A stretch of DNA of 64,000 nucleotides from Nocardia jinanensis (lineage in GTDB: Bacteria; Actinomycetota; Actinomycetes; Mycobacteriales; Mycobacteriaceae), in assembly GCF_014645735.1 (NCBI RefSeq), contig NZ_BMMH01000009.1:1-64000 (forward strand), written 5' to 3'. The position numbers were made by a program, and so were the translations under genes. Shown one piece after another: positions 35,296 to 44,977 of the stretch. The notes under the pieces are model-generated. The model made no database searches and was not told where the DNA came from. It worked only from the letters and a program-made list of their open reading frames with translations. Position 1 is the stretch's first letter, and every line of letters starts with the position of its first letter.

Positions 35296-36051
35296 ATGCA
35301 GAGTCCAGGGTGGATCAGGAAGTTCCACAGATCGAAAGCGGCCGAGCCGCTACCGCTGCTGATCTTTCCGCACGCGGGGTCGGGAGCCTCGGCCTACCGG
35401 GCCCTCTCCAAGGCCTTCAGCGCGGATTTCGATGTCTTCGTCTTCCAGTATCCCGGCCGCCAGGACCGGGCGAACGAACCGGCGCTCACCTCGCTGGTCG
35501 ATATCGCCGCCGGTGCTTTCGCGGAGTTCCGGGCCGCGGGGGCGCACCACGGACTGCCGTTCGTCACCTTCGGGCACAGTATGGGTTCGCTGGTCTCCTT
35601 CGAATTCGTACAACTCGCCGAGGCGGCGGGCCTGCCGGTGAACCAGGCTGTGATCTCCGCGGCGGTCGCGCCCTGCCGCGGCGCCCATCGCAAACCGGCG
35701 CCGACCGACGACGACGAACTGCTCGACCATCTGGCGAAACTCGAGGGCACCGGCTCCGACGTGCTCGCCAGCCGTGAGCTGATGCGGATGGCGCTTCCCG
35801 CCATCAAGGCCGACCACCGGGCTTCCGACGACTACCGCTGCGATCCCGAGGTGAAGATCGCCACCCGGATCCACGCGATCGGCGGTGACCGCGATCCGAT
35901 CGTCAGCATCGCCGATCTCAACGGCTGGCGCCGCCACAGCGACGAGGTCGAGGTCACGGTGTTCGACGGCGGCCACTTCTACCTCAACGACCATATCGCC
36001 GCCCTCGCCGGGCTGGTGGCGATGAGCGCACGCTCGGGATCGAACGCATGA
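35296..36051 (+). CDS. Type II thioesterase (editing) of the siderophore NRPS/PKS
   Basis: This 251-residue alpha/beta hydrolase has FPHAGSGASAYRAL, the nucleophile elbow GHSMGS (Ser95), Asp in GGDRDPIVS and His in GGHFYLNDH. These are the triad and oxyanion elements of type II thioesterases, which remove stalled or wrongly primed acyl groups from carrier domains. Length is normal. A GGAG site seven bases upstream supports the ATG. Its stop overlaps the next start by four bases if that gene begins at 36048. Since no NRPS here has a C-terminal thioesterase, a role in final release is a less likely alternative. Confidence 0.93.
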   Translation: MQSPGWIRKFHRSKAAEPLPLLIFPHAGSGASAYRALSKAFSADFDVFVFQYPGRQDRANEPALTSLVDIAAGAFAEFRAAGAHHGLPFVTFGHSMGSLVSFEFVQLAEAAGLPVNQAVISAAVAPCRGAHRKPAPTDDDELLDHLAKLEGTGSDVLASRELMRMALPAIKADHRASDDYRCDPEVKIATRIHAIGGDRDPIVSIADLNGWRRHSDEVEVTVFDGGHFYLNDHIAALAGLVAMSARSGSNA

Positions 36052-36065
36052 CACGAGGATCAGCA

Positions 36066-37382
36066 ATGGCTCAGGAATCCGATATCGACCATGTCGTCAT
36101 CGCCGGTATGGCCGTGGAGGCGCCCGGCGGGATCGAAGAACCCCGTGCGCTGTGGGACGCGCTCGTGGCATCCCGGGAACTCATCGGCTCGTTCCCGCGC
36201 GACCGCGGCTGGGATGTCGACGATCTGCTCTCGGTGCACCGCCACGAGGGCTGGAGCCGGGTCGGCGACGCCGGCGGATTCCTGACCACCGCCGCCGAAT
36301 TCGATCGCGCGGTCTTCGGTCTCGGCAAACGCGACGCTGTCGCCGCCGATCCACAGCAGCGGGTGATGCTGCGGACTGTGTGGCGCGCGCTGGAGAACGC
36401 CGGTATCAATCCCGGGGACCTCGCGGGCGAGGACGCCGGGGTCTTCCTCGGTGCCTCGCCGATGGAGTACGGTCCGCGCGGGTCCGTGGTGCACGAGTAC
36501 TCCGGCCATCGGATCATCGGCTTCAGTACGTTCGGCATGTCCGGCCGGGTCTCGCACAGCCTCGGGCTGATCGGGCCGTCGGTGAACGTCGATTCCGCGT
36601 GCGCGTCGTCGCTGACGGCGATTCATCTGGCGGCCGCGGCCGTTCGCGCCGGAGAATGTGACTGGGCCGTGGCAGGTGCGGTGAGTGTGATGGGCTCGCC
36701 CGGGGCCTTCTACGAGTTCGCCAAGTTGAATGCCCTTTCCGACGACGGGCACTGCCGTTCCTATGCCGACAACGCATCCGGCACGTTGTGGGGTGAAGGC
36801 GCGGGAGTGGTGGTGCTGGAACCGGAATCGCGGGCCCGGCGACTCGGGCACCGGATCTACGGCCGGATCCTGGCCTCCCACCACAATCACAACGGTGCGG
36901 GCAGACCGATTCTGGTGCCCCGCACCGACGCCCAGGAACGGGTGATCCGCAAGACGATCGCCACGGCGGGTATCGATCCCGCGACGGTGGGCATGATCGA
37001 GGGACACGGCACCGCCACTCGCGCCGGCGACCCGGTCGAAATCCGCGCGCTGCAGAACACCTACGGCGAGGCGGGCTCGCCGGCCCTGCTCGGTTCGGTG
37101 AAGGCCAATACCGGCCACGCCCAGGCCGCTGCCGGGATGCTCGGCCTGACCAAACTTCTGCTGTCCGGTCTGCACGGACAGATACCACCCACTCTGTACG
37201 CCGATACGCCGACGACCCGCGTCGACTGGGATCGCACCGGCCTGCGGCTGGCCGCCGAACTCACCGAGTGGAAACCGGTGGACGGATACCGCTACGGCGC
37301 CATCTCGTCGTTCGGAGCCGCCGGAGCCAATGCCCACGCGATCATCGCGATGCCTGCCTGTGAGGAGAACGGCGATGTCTAG
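36066..37382 (+). CDS. mbtC: Free-standing ketosynthase (MbtC-like)
   Basis: This protein of about 438 residues is a complete modular-PKS ketosynthase: nucleophile Cys near residue 179 in DSACASS, His near 314 in EGHGTATRAGDP and His near 350 in NTGHAQAAAG. It stands alone, as MbtC does, and should extend an acyl starter or the hydroxylysyl chain using the acyl unit carried by the next protein. The ATG at 36066 has a GAGGA site eight bases upstream; the ATG at 36048 overlaps the thioesterase stop and would add six residues. The coding region overlaps the next gene by eight bases. Confidence 0.92.
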   Translation: MAQESDIDHVVIAGMAVEAPGGIEEPRALWDALVASRELIGSFPRDRGWDVDDLLSVHRHEGWSRVGDAGGFLTTAAEFDRAVFGLGKRDAVAADPQQRVMLRTVWRALENAGINPGDLAGEDAGVFLGASPMEYGPRGSVVHEYSGHRIIGFSTFGMSGRVSHSLGLIGPSVNVDSACASSLTAIHLAAAAVRAGECDWAVAGAVSVMGSPGAFYEFAKLNALSDDGHCRSYADNASGTLWGEGAGVVVLEPESRARRLGHRIYGRILASHHNHNGAGRPILVPRTDAQERVIRKTIATAGIDPATVGMIEGHGTATRAGDPVEIRALQNTYGEAGSPALLGSVKANTGHAQAAAGMLGLTKLLLSGLHGQIPPTLYADTPTTRVDWDRTGLRLAAELTEWKPVDGYRYGAISSFGAAGANAHAIIAMPACEENGDV

Positions 37383-40300
37383 CCATCGGATGCCCGACGG
37401 GTCGATCCCGGTCCTGTTGTCGGCGGATACGCCGGACCTGCTGCGCGAGGAGGCGGCCGCGATCCTGGCCTACGCACACGAGCACACGGCGGTCACCGCG
37501 GGCGAAATCGCCGATATGCTCTTGCGCACCCGGGTGCCGCGCCGCCAACGGGCCTTGGTGCTGGTGCGGGACCAGGAGACCCTGGCCGCCGCGTCGGCCG
37601 CGGTCGCCGCCGGACGTGAGCACAGCGCGGTGATTCGCAGCAGTGCCGTTGTCGCCCGCAAGCACACCTTCGTCTTCCCCGGGCAGGGTGGGCAGCGGCC
37701 GGGTATGGGGAAGGTCTTCTACGACGGGTCATCCGCCTACCGCGACGAAGTGGATCGCTGTGCCGCCGAGTTCGGCGAACTGTTCGGTGCCGCGCCACTG
37801 GATTATCTGCTCGATGACTCCGTAGCGGCCGACGATTCGGCCCGGATCGTGCAACCCGCGCTGTTCCTGCAGATGGCGGGGCTGGCCGCGCTGTGGCGTT
37901 CGGCCGGTGTGGAACCTGCGTCCGTGGTCGGGCACAGCCAGGGCGAGATCGCCGCGGCGTACGTAGCCGGGAAGATGAGTCGCCGGGACGCGCTGCTGGT
38001 CGTGGGCGCCCGGGCCGAGGCGGTCGACCGGATCGCCCCCGACGATTACGCGATGGCGGTCGTCGAGGCCGACCGCGAGGAGGCCGAGGCCCTGCTGGCG
38101 CGGCGGTCCGGCTGGGCCGAGGTGTCGGTGGTCAATTCGCCGCGCATGGTGGGTATCTCGGGGGATCGCGAAGTGGTGGGCGAGGTGGTCGATACTCTCG
38201 CCGAGGCGGGTCGGTTCAGCCGCGTCATCCGGGTCCGGTACCCAGCGCACACCGGCATGGTCAACAGCCTGCGCGCCGATCTGCGGGCGGGACTGCACGG
38301 CCGGTTGACCGAGCAGTATTTCCTGGACAGCGCGGTCGGCGCGTTCGGTGCCACTCTGGGCGAGGCGTTCCCCACCGAGGTGACACTCGACGACTACTGG
38401 TTCTGGAACCTGCGCAACACCGTCCGGTTCGATCAGGCGATCGCGGCCGCGGTGGAAGCCGGGGCGGACTCGTTCGTGGAACTGGCCGAACATCCCACCC
38501 TGCAGCTTCCGGTCCGGGAGAACCTGGAAACCCTGGCGGCACCGGCCGAGACCACCACGGCGGCGCCCGCGACGGTCACCGGCACCTCCAGCCGGACCGC
38601 CGAGGACCTCACACTGTTCACCCGGAACCTGGCGACGCTGGCGGTGAACGACCAGAACTACCGCTGGTCCGCACTGGCCACGGAGACCGGGGTACCCCGC
38701 CCACCTCTCCTCGATTTCCCGAATATGCGGATGAGCCGGCAGCGGCTGTGGTTGACCCTCGGATCGAGCACCGCACCGGCACCCCGGCCGCCCGCCGCGA
38801 CTCCGGCGGCCCTGGCGCCGGTGGCGGCGACCCCGGAGACCGCACGCGTGATCCCGGCTCAGCTGCTGATCGAGCAGTGGACCAGGCTGACGCGGCGAAA
38901 GCTGGTGGCGCCGCGTGCCATCGGCCTGGTGGACGCCTCCGGTACGTGCGCCGAACTGGCCGACGCGCTGTGCGCCGAGGCGGAGAACCACGGCGCGAGC
39001 GCCCGGGTCGTCGCCGCCGATGCCGGTGACGACCGCGCCGGCATCGATGCGATCGTCGTCCTGCTGCCCGCGGCCTCGGATCAGGATATGAGCGAAGCGG
39101 TCGCGGAATTCTTCGGCACGCGGGCCTGGTGGACCGAGCCCGATCCGGCGGTTACCGACTATTGGCTGGTCACGGTGGGCGGCGAAGCGGTACTTCCCGG
39201 CGACCGGCCGCATCCGGTGCCCGCGGCCGCGGCGGCCGGTTTCCGGTCGGTCGGCGCCGAATATCCGGGAATCGCCTTCCGCCATCTGGACCTCGCCACG
39301 GCGACCGCGGATACGGCGGCGGCGGTGCTCAGCGCCCTGCACACCGCCGACGAAGCCGAGCTGGCCGTCCGTGACGGAAACCTCTACGCGAAGCGACTGT
39401 CCGAGACCGAGCCCGCCGCGGATCCGATCGGCGTACCGCGCAATGTGCTGATCACCGGTGGCACCGGCAAGGTCGGCCTGGAATTCTGCGCGCATTTCGC
39501 TCGCGTCGGCACGCAGCGGATCACCCTGATCAGCCGGTCGGGTGAAACAGCGGAGGTGACGCGGAAACTGGCGCCCATCCGGGCGAGCGGTGCCGATGTG
39601 CGGGTGCTGTCCTGTGACGTCGGTGATCCGGTCGCGGTACGGGCCGCGGCCGCCGGGTTCGGCGACGTGCCGATCGATTTCGTGCTGCACGCCGCGGCCG
39701 ACTACGCGGGGATCGAGGGCATCGAACTGGCCGAGCTCTCCCGTGCGCAGGTCGTCGAACTGCTGCGAGCCAAGGTCGGCGGTCTCACGAATGTGCTGGA
39801 CGCGCTGCCGTCGGCCGCGAGCGCCCGGGTGCTGCTGTGCTCCTCGCTGGCCGCGACACTGGGCGGCCGCGGCACCGTCGTCTATTCGGCGGCCAACCGG
39901 ATGCTGGACGCCCTCGCCCACCGGCTGCGCGCCGCGGGCGTGGACTGTGTTTCGGTGCAGTGGGGGCAGTGGGCGGTCCATGAAGGTGTGGGCGCTTCGG
40001 ATATCGCGAAACTGGCCGATGTCGGGTATCTGCCGATGCGTTCGGCCGACGCCATCGCGCGGGGACTGAGCTTGCCCGCCGGAAATGCGGTGATCACCGC
40101 ATTCGATTGGGACCGTGGCCGTTCGGTGTTCGGCGCGTTCGGCCACGGACCGCTGCTCTCCGGTCTGGTCACCCCGGCGGCCGGGATGCGCACAGATCCG
40201 ATGCCGGACTCGGCAGTCGTACCGGCCGCTGCTGCCGCGGTCTCCCCGGCTCAGCGGATCGTGGCGCTGTTCGCGCACGTGCTCGGCGAGGACGATCTCG

Positions 40301-41697
40301 CGTCGATCGATACCACCCGGTCGCTGGTCGCGCTCGGTCTGGATTCGCTACAGGCCCTGGAACTGCGCCGCCTCGTCCAGCAGGAATACGGCTACGAACT
40401 GCCGGTCGGCGATCTGGTCGGTGGGGCCTCGCTCGACGATGTGGTCCGGCTGGTCGGGGACCGGCCCGCACTGCGGTCGCCGCGGGCCGCGACGGCACCG
40501 GTGGCATCCGGTGCCGATTCCGCGCGAACGGCGCCGCGTACCGAGGCACGCCCGGTGCCGTCCGCGCCGCTGGACACGGCGGATCTCGGTGAACGGGTCC
40601 GCTGGGCGGCCGAACAGGTCGTGCCCGCGGAGCTGGACAGCGAGCGCTTGCGCTCCGCCCGGCACGATCTCGACCTGTTCGGTGCGCACGCCATGCACCG
40701 TGCCCTGGAACCGGTCCTGCGAGATCGAGCCGTGCACACCGTCGCGGATATCGCCGAACGACTGAAGGTCGCCGAGCGGCACCGCTGGCTGCTGCGGCAG
40801 TGGCTACAGGAACTCACCCGGCACGGATCCCTGGCCGGCGATCCGGACAGCGGCTACCGCTATGTCCGCGAGATACCCGTTCCGGCCAGGAAAGAACTGG
40901 TGCAGGCCTGCACGGAGCTGGGGTACGCGCCCCAGCTCGCCACCTTCCTCGGCGGCACCAACGAACATCTGACCGAACTGGTCCAGGACCGGATGCGGGT
41001 ACAGGAGTTGCTGTTCCCGGACGGGGACATGTTCACCGCGGAGGCGACCTATCGCGAGAACGCGATCAGCCGCTACCTCAACCACGCCGCGCGTGAGATC
41101 GTCGCCGGGACGGTCACCCGGCTGAGCGGCGACCGGTCGCCGGTGCGGATCCTGGAACTCGGCGCGGGTGTCGGCGGAACCACCGACGATGTCGTGGCCG
41201 GTCTGACCGAGCTGCCCGTCGAATACCACTTCACCGATGTCTCGAACTTCTTCCTCGACGCGGCGCGTCTGCGGTTCGCCGACCGGCCGTGGATGCGGTT
41301 CGCCATCGTGGATATGAACGCCGATCTCGCGCGGCAGCCGCGCTACGACCTCGTGATCGCCTCCAACGTGCTGCACAACGCCCATCACATCGGGCATACG
41401 CTGCGCGAACTGCGCGAACTGCTGAATCCCGGGGGCGCCGTGGTGTTCATCGAGACGGTGGTGGCGCACAGCCAGTTGCTGACCTCGGTGCACTTCCTCA
41501 TGTCGCCCGCGCCCGGGCAGCCGCATGCGGGGGCCACGGATGTGCGGGCCGGCACCGATCGGATCTTCCTGACCCAGGACGAATGGGTGGACCAGCTCGC
41601 GGCATCGGGTCTGCGGCCGATGCTGGTGCTGCCGGACGACGATCATCCCCTGGCGCTGCTGGATCAGCGTGTGTTCGCCGCCGTACGCGATGCGTAG
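37375..41697 (+). CDS. mbtD: PKS AT-KR-ACP with C-terminal C-methyltransferase (MbtD-like, extended)
   Basis: This protein of about 1440 residues has an AT domain (GHSQGE, Ser near 188), KR (ITGGTGKVG near 692, catalytic Tyr near 837 in VYSAANR) and ACP (Ser near 991 in LGLDSLQAL). MbtD is about 1000 residues and stops there. This protein continues with a SAM methyltransferase (about 1060-1440) having ILELGAGVGGTT near 1259, FTDVSNFF and SNVLHNAHH, the type that alpha-methylates beta-keto thioesters in HMWP1-like enzymes. GHSQG and YPAH lean towards methylmalonyl specificity. With the KS it should build the alpha-methylated beta-hydroxy acyl unit of the siderophore. The ATG at 37375 has a GAGGAG site. 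Confidence 0.9.
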   Translation: MSSHRMPDGSIPVLLSADTPDLLREEAAAILAYAHEHTAVTAGEIADMLLRTRVPRRQRALVLVRDQETLAAASAAVAAGREHSAVIRSSAVVARKHTFVFPGQGGQRPGMGKVFYDGSSAYRDEVDRCAAEFGELFGAAPLDYLLDDSVAADDSARIVQPALFLQMAGLAALWRSAGVEPASVVGHSQGEIAAAYVAGKMSRRDALLVVGARAEAVDRIAPDDYAMAVVEADREEAEALLARRSGWAEVSVVNSPRMVGISGDREVVGEVVDTLAEAGRFSRVIRVRYPAHTGMVNSLRADLRAGLHGRLTEQYFLDSAVGAFGATLGEAFPTEVTLDDYWFWNLRNTVRFDQAIAAAVEAGADSFVELAEHPTLQLPVRENLETLAAPAETTTAAPATVTGTSSRTAEDLTLFTRNLATLAVNDQNYRWSALATETGVPRPPLLDFPNMRMSRQRLWLTLGSSTAPAPRPPAATPAALAPVAATPETARVIPAQLLIEQWTRLTRRKLVAPRAIGLVDASGTCAELADALCAEAENHGASARVVAADAGDDRAGIDAIVVLLPAASDQDMSEAVAEFFGTRAWWTEPDPAVTDYWLVTVGGEAVLPGDRPHPVPAAAAAGFRSVGAEYPGIAFRHLDLATATADTAAAVLSALHTADEAELAVRDGNLYAKRLSETEPAADPIGVPRNVLITGGTGKVGLEFCAHFARVGTQRITLISRSGETAEVTRKLAPIRASGADVRVLSCDVGDPVAVRAAAAGFGDVPIDFVLHAAADYAGIEGIELAELSRAQVVELLRAKVGGLTNVLDALPSAASARVLLCSSLAATLGGRGTVVYSAANRMLDALAHRLRAAGVDCVSVQWGQWAVHEGVGASDIAKLADVGYLPMRSADAIARGLSLPAGNAVITAFDWDRGRSVFGAFGHGPLLSGLVTPAAGMRTDPMPDSAVVPAAAAAVSPAQRIVALFAHVLGEDDLASIDTTRSLVALGLDSLQALELRRLVQQEYGYELPVGDLVGGASLDDVVRLVGDRPALRSPRAATAPVASGADSARTAPRTEARPVPSAPLDTADLGERVRWAAEQVVPAELDSERLRSARHDLDLFGAHAMHRALEPVLRDRAVHTVADIAERLKVAERHRWLLRQWLQELTRHGSLAGDPDSGYRYVREIPVPARKELVQACTELGYAPQLATFLGGTNEHLTELVQDRMRVQELLFPDGDMFTAEATYRENAISRYLNHAAREIVAGTVTRLSGDRSPVRILELGAGVGGTTDDVVAGLTELPVEYHFTDVSNFFLDAARLRFADRPWMRFAIVDMNADLARQPRYDLVIASNVLHNAHHIGHTLRELRELLNPGGAVVFIETVVAHSQLLTSVHFLMSPAPGQPHAGATDVRAGTDRIFLTQDEWVDQLAASGLRPMLVLPDDDHPLALLDQRVFAAVRDA

Positions 41698-41766
41698 ACG
41701 GCCCCGGATGTGAACGAATAGAAGTCGCCGGGTCGGCGGCTCGGAACTCCCAGGATGGAGAACACG

Positions 41767-42747
41767 ATGTCAGAGAAACAGGCGGACTCCGGCGATGCGA
41801 TAGTCGTCGAGTCCGTCGTGAAGTCGTTCGGCGAGGTGAAAGCGCTGCGCGGGATCGACTTCCGCGTACCGGCCGGGAGCGTGCTCGGCGTGCTCGGCCC
41901 CAACGGGGCGGGTAAGACCACCACGGTTTCGGTGCTGTCCACGCTCATCCGGCCCGATTCGGGCCGGGCGGTGGTGGCCGGGTACGACGTCGTCCGCGAC
42001 GCCGCCGAGGTACGGAAATCGATCATGCTCACCGGCCAGTACGCGGCGCTGGACGAAATGCTCACGGGCCGGGAGAACCTGGTGCTGTTCGGGCGGTTGC
42101 TGGGCCTGCGCAGCAAGGCGGCTCGGCAGCGGGCCGGTGAATTGCTGGAACGCTTCTCGCTCACCGAAGCGGCCGACCGGCGGGTAGGGCAGTACTCCGG
42201 CGGTATGCGCCGCCGTATCGATATCGCGTGCGGGCTGGTGCGTTCGCCCCGGGTGGTGTTCCTCGACGAACCCACCACCGGCCTGGACCCGGTGAGCCGC
42301 CAGCAGTTGTGGGCGCTGGTCCGCGAACTCAAAGCCCAGGGCGTCACCATCCTGCTCACCACTCAATACCTGGAGGAGGCGGATGCGCTCAGCGACAACA
42401 TCATCGTCGTCGACAGGGGCACGGTGATCGCCGAGGGCACCGCCGACGTGCTCAAGGCCCGTTCGGGTTCGAGCTACTGCGAGGTCGTGCCGGTGGACCC
42501 CGCAGACGTACCCGCCGTGGTGGCCGCACTGTCGCCGCTGTCGGAATGCACCGTCGCCGACTCCGCGGACCGGGTCTCGTTGCCCGCACCCGACGGTGCC
42601 GCGACCCTGACCGCCGCGCTGGCCCGGCTGACCGAGGCCGATATCGAACTGATCGATATCGCGCTGCGGCGGCCGTCGCTGGACGAGGTCTTCATCCGGC
42701 TCACCACCCGGACCGCGCAGACCGAGCCGGTAGAGGCCACGCCATGA
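41767..42747 (+). CDS. DrrA-like ABC exporter ATPase
   Basis: This protein of about 326 residues has one nucleotide-binding domain: Walker A GPNGAGKTT, Q-loop TGQYAALDEMLTGRENL, signature YSGGMRRRID, Walker B VVFLDEPTTGLDP, H-loop replaced by LLTTQYLEEAD (Gln, as in DrrA), and the DrrA-type C-terminal domain. It should power export through the two permeases that follow. Located 69 bp after the PKS in the siderophore operon, it most likely secretes the finished siderophore or an intermediate; mycobacteria use MmpL4/5 for this. The ATG at 41767 has a GGAG site; an ATG 12 bases upstream is possible. Confidence 0.88.
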   Translation: MSEKQADSGDAIVVESVVKSFGEVKALRGIDFRVPAGSVLGVLGPNGAGKTTTVSVLSTLIRPDSGRAVVAGYDVVRDAAEVRKSIMLTGQYAALDEMLTGRENLVLFGRLLGLRSKAARQRAGELLERFSLTEAADRRVGQYSGGMRRRIDIACGLVRSPRVVFLDEPTTGLDPVSRQQLWALVRELKAQGVTILLTTQYLEEADALSDNIIVVDRGTVIAEGTADVLKARSGSSYCEVVPVDPADVPAVVAALSPLSECTVADSADRVSLPAPDGAATLTAALARLTEADIELIDIALRRPSLDEVFIRLTTRTAQTEPVEATP

Positions 42748-43610
42748 GCGAGTCGGGGTCGGAGGCGGTAGCGAAGCGTGACCCAGAGTCCTCGCTCGTG
42801 CCCGATGGGAACAGTACGAATGTCGCGGTGGAGTCGGTGGCGGGCCCGTCGGAAAGCTTGCAGGTTCCACCCGGTATGCAGTGGGCCGCGCTGAGCGAGC
42901 GGTCGATCCGGGCGGCGGTGCGGGAGGGCGATCTGATCCTCGCCTTCGCCGCGCCGCTGACCTTCTTCGTCTGTTTCTATGTGCCGCTGCGGAAATCCGT
43001 GGAGGCCGGCGGTGTCGACTACGCGCAGTATCTGCTGCCGTTGATCGTCGTGCACGCGATGTTCTTCAGCTCCATGTTCGCCGCCGACCGGGCAGCCCGT
43101 GAAGTCGCCGAAGGTATGGGCACCCGGCTGCGCGCCATGCCGGTGGCCCCGTGGGTGCCGCCCGCCGCCCGGGTTTCGGCGAACCTGGCCCGCGCGATCA
43201 CCGCGATCTTCGGTGCGCTGGTGATCGGGTCACTGTTCGGGTTCCGCTTCCACGGCCTGGTACCCGCCCTGGTGTTCCTGGGTCTGGTCCTCGGGTTCGG
43301 GGTGGCGATGATGCTGGCCACCGACGCGCTCGGTACCGCGACCGCCAACCCGCAGGTAGGCGCCACGGTGCTGTTCGTCCCGCAACTCCTGCTGGTCATG
43401 GTCTCGACCGGTTTCGTACCGGCCGAAGGTTTCCCGGGCTGGATCCAGCCGTTCGTGCGCAACCAGCCGGTATCGCAGGTGGCCGACGCATTGCGCGGGC
43501 TCGCCGACGGACGCTGTCCGGATGGCCTGCCGGTCGCCGTGGCCTGGGTCGTGGGTCTGCTCGTGGTGGGCGCTGCTCTGGCGGTATGGACGGAAAGGAA
43601 GCGGCGGTGA
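42744..43610 (+). CDS. ABC-2 type permease (DrrB-like), first subunit
   Basis: This protein of about 288 residues has a hydrophilic N-terminus of about 55 residues and then six membrane segments (LILAFAAPLTFFVCFY, QYLLPLIVVHAMFFSSMF, ITAIFGALVIGSLFG, LVFLGLVLGFGVAMML, VLFVPQLLLVMVSTGFV, VAVAWVVGLLVVGAAL). The conserved FVPAEGFPGWIQPFVRNQPVS block before the last segment is typical of DrrB-type ABC-2 permeases. The ATG overlaps the ATPase stop (ATGA). A much longer in-frame reading inside the ATPase gene is not used. It should form a heterodimeric channel with the next gene product. Confidence 0.88.
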   Translation: MSESGSEAVAKRDPESSLVPDGNSTNVAVESVAGPSESLQVPPGMQWAALSERSIRAAVREGDLILAFAAPLTFFVCFYVPLRKSVEAGGVDYAQYLLPLIVVHAMFFSSMFAADRAAREVAEGMGTRLRAMPVAPWVPPAARVSANLARAITAIFGALVIGSLFGFRFHGLVPALVFLGLVLGFGVAMMLATDALGTATANPQVGATVLFVPQLLLVMVSTGFVPAEGFPGWIQPFVRNQPVSQVADALRGLADGRCPDGLPVAVAWVVGLLVVGAALAVWTERKRR

Positions 43611-44371
43611 CCACATTTCTGGATCAGGCGCTGGTGGAGACCGGGCGTCTGCTGCGGCGCTGGAGCCGCCAGCAGGAGGTGCTGTCCACCACCCTGGTGC
43701 TGCCGATCCTGTTGCTGCTCATGTTCGAACTGGTGCTCAGCCGCACGCTCGGCACCAGCGACGGCGCGGAGCCGCTCTACGGTTTCGTACCGTTGATCGC
43801 CATCGCGGGCGCCATGTACGGCGCCATGGGCACCGGGGAATCACTGTTCGGGGAGCGCCAGAGCGGATTGCTCCGCCGGTTCTGGGTGCTGCCTGTGCAT
43901 CGGGCCAGCGCGCTGCTGGGCCGGTTGATCGCCGAATGCGCGCGCGCCACGGTCGCGACCCTGCTGGTGGTCGTGGTCGGGATACTGCTGGGCCTGCGGT
44001 TCGACAACGGCTGGATCGGGGTGTTCGGGGTGATCGCGGTCCCGGTGATCGTGGTCGCCGGATTCACCCCGCTTGTGGTCGCGGTCGGGGTGAGCCGGGC
44101 CGGTGGTCAGGCCGTGCAGGTATTCGCGATCGTGGTGCTGGTCGGCATGTTCTTCAATTCCGGTTTCGTACCGCTGGAGAACTATCCGGGCTGGTTGCAA
44201 CCCATCGTCCGGGGCCAGCCGATGAGCTGTGCGATCGAGACGATGCGCGGGTTCCTGCTCGGCGGGCCGGTCGCCACGCCGCTGATACAGACCGTGGCCT
44301 GGGCGGTGGGAATGATCGCGGTATTCGGGGCACTCGCCGTGCGTGGTTACCGGAAGGCGGCCGAGAGCTGA
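43607..44371 (+). CDS. ABC-2 type permease (DrrB-like), second subunit
   Basis: This protein of about 254 residues has six membrane segments and the matching FVPLENYPGWLQPIVRGQPMS motif, so it is a paralogue of the previous permease. The GTG at 43607 overlaps the previous TGA; an ATG at 43586 would add seven residues but has a poorer ribosome site. Coupled translation of ATPase and two permeases fits one export complex. It is the last gene of the iron operon before the secreted protein gene 105 bp away. Confidence 0.87.
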   Translation: MTTFLDQALVETGRLLRRWSRQQEVLSTTLVLPILLLLMFELVLSRTLGTSDGAEPLYGFVPLIAIAGAMYGAMGTGESLFGERQSGLLRRFWVLPVHRASALLGRLIAECARATVATLLVVVVGILLGLRFDNGWIGVFGVIAVPVIVVAGFTPLVVAVGVSRAGGQAVQVFAIVVLVGMFFNSGFVPLENYPGWLQPIVRGQPMSCAIETMRGFLLGGPVATPLIQTVAWAVGMIAVFGALAVRGYRKAAES

Positions 44372-44476
44372 TCTCTGATCCGGGAGGTCCGGGGTTCGGC
44401 GACGGCGTCCTCCGAATTCCGGTGCCGGTGATTCTCGGGTCTGCCCGACGCGGACAGTCCGCCGTAGCGTGCCGAT

Positions 44477-44920
44477 ATGCGTCGAATTACCCTGCTACTG
44501 TGCGTTATCGGTGCCGCGATGGCCGGTTCGATCGGTCTGGCGTCACCCGCGAAGGCGGAGTCGGTCGAATCCACGCCGCTGCGCACCCTGTCCAGCGGCC
44601 TCTGTGTGGGCGAAGTGCGAGTGACCGCGTCGGCCGGGCCCGAGCCCGGAACGGCCGTGATCTCGGTACCCCCGGTTTCCAGCCTGTTCGGGATCCCGGC
44701 GCTGTCCGGCGCGTGTTCGTTCGACCTGATCGTGCGCTGGCGCAACCTCGACACCGGGGCGAGTGGAGCCGATCAGATCCGGGAAACCGTCGGTAGCCCA
44801 GGATGCGATATCTTTATCTGCTCCGCGTGGCGCATCCACCCGGGATGGGGCCGCATCGCCATCGAGGTCGCGTCGAATCTTCCGCACTTGCCCGGCTCGG
44901 CCGAGCTCCTAATTCCCTGA
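44477..44920 (+). CDS. Small exported protein of unknown function
   Basis: This 147-residue protein begins with a signal peptide (MRRITLLLCVIGAAMAGSIGLASPAKA, cleavage near residue 27 after AKA). The mature part of about 120 residues has four Cys (in GLCVGEV, GACSFD, PGCDIFICSA) that could form two disulfides. It has a beta-rich look (EVRVTASAGPEPGTAVISVP). I do not recognise a family. It is transcribed in the same direction as the exporter but is likely a separate unit, and is convergent with the M13 peptidase gene. Confidence 0.7.
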   Translation: MRRITLLLCVIGAAMAGSIGLASPAKAESVESTPLRTLSSGLCVGEVRVTASAGPEPGTAVISVPPVSSLFGIPALSGACSFDLIVRWRNLDTGASGADQIRETVGSPGCDIFICSAWRIHPGWGRIAIEVASNLPHLPGSAELLIP

Positions 44921-44947
44921 ACCGGGCAGGCGCGGGTCCGAACCGGA

Positions 44948-44968
44948 GGACGGAGGGGTGGACCGTCC
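44948..44968. terminator. Possible hairpin between convergent genes
   Basis: GGACGG (44948-44953) pairs with CCGTCC (44963-44968) around a 9-base loop in the gap between the exported protein and the peptidase. Weak support. Confidence 0.3.
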
Positions 44969-44977
44969 CCCCGGGCC

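Noticed and set aside
37729..40278. Open reading frame of 849 codons on the minus strand
   Set aside because: It lies fully antisense to the AT-KR-ACP PKS, has Arg/Gln/His-rich composition and no motifs. High GC makes long antisense frames common.
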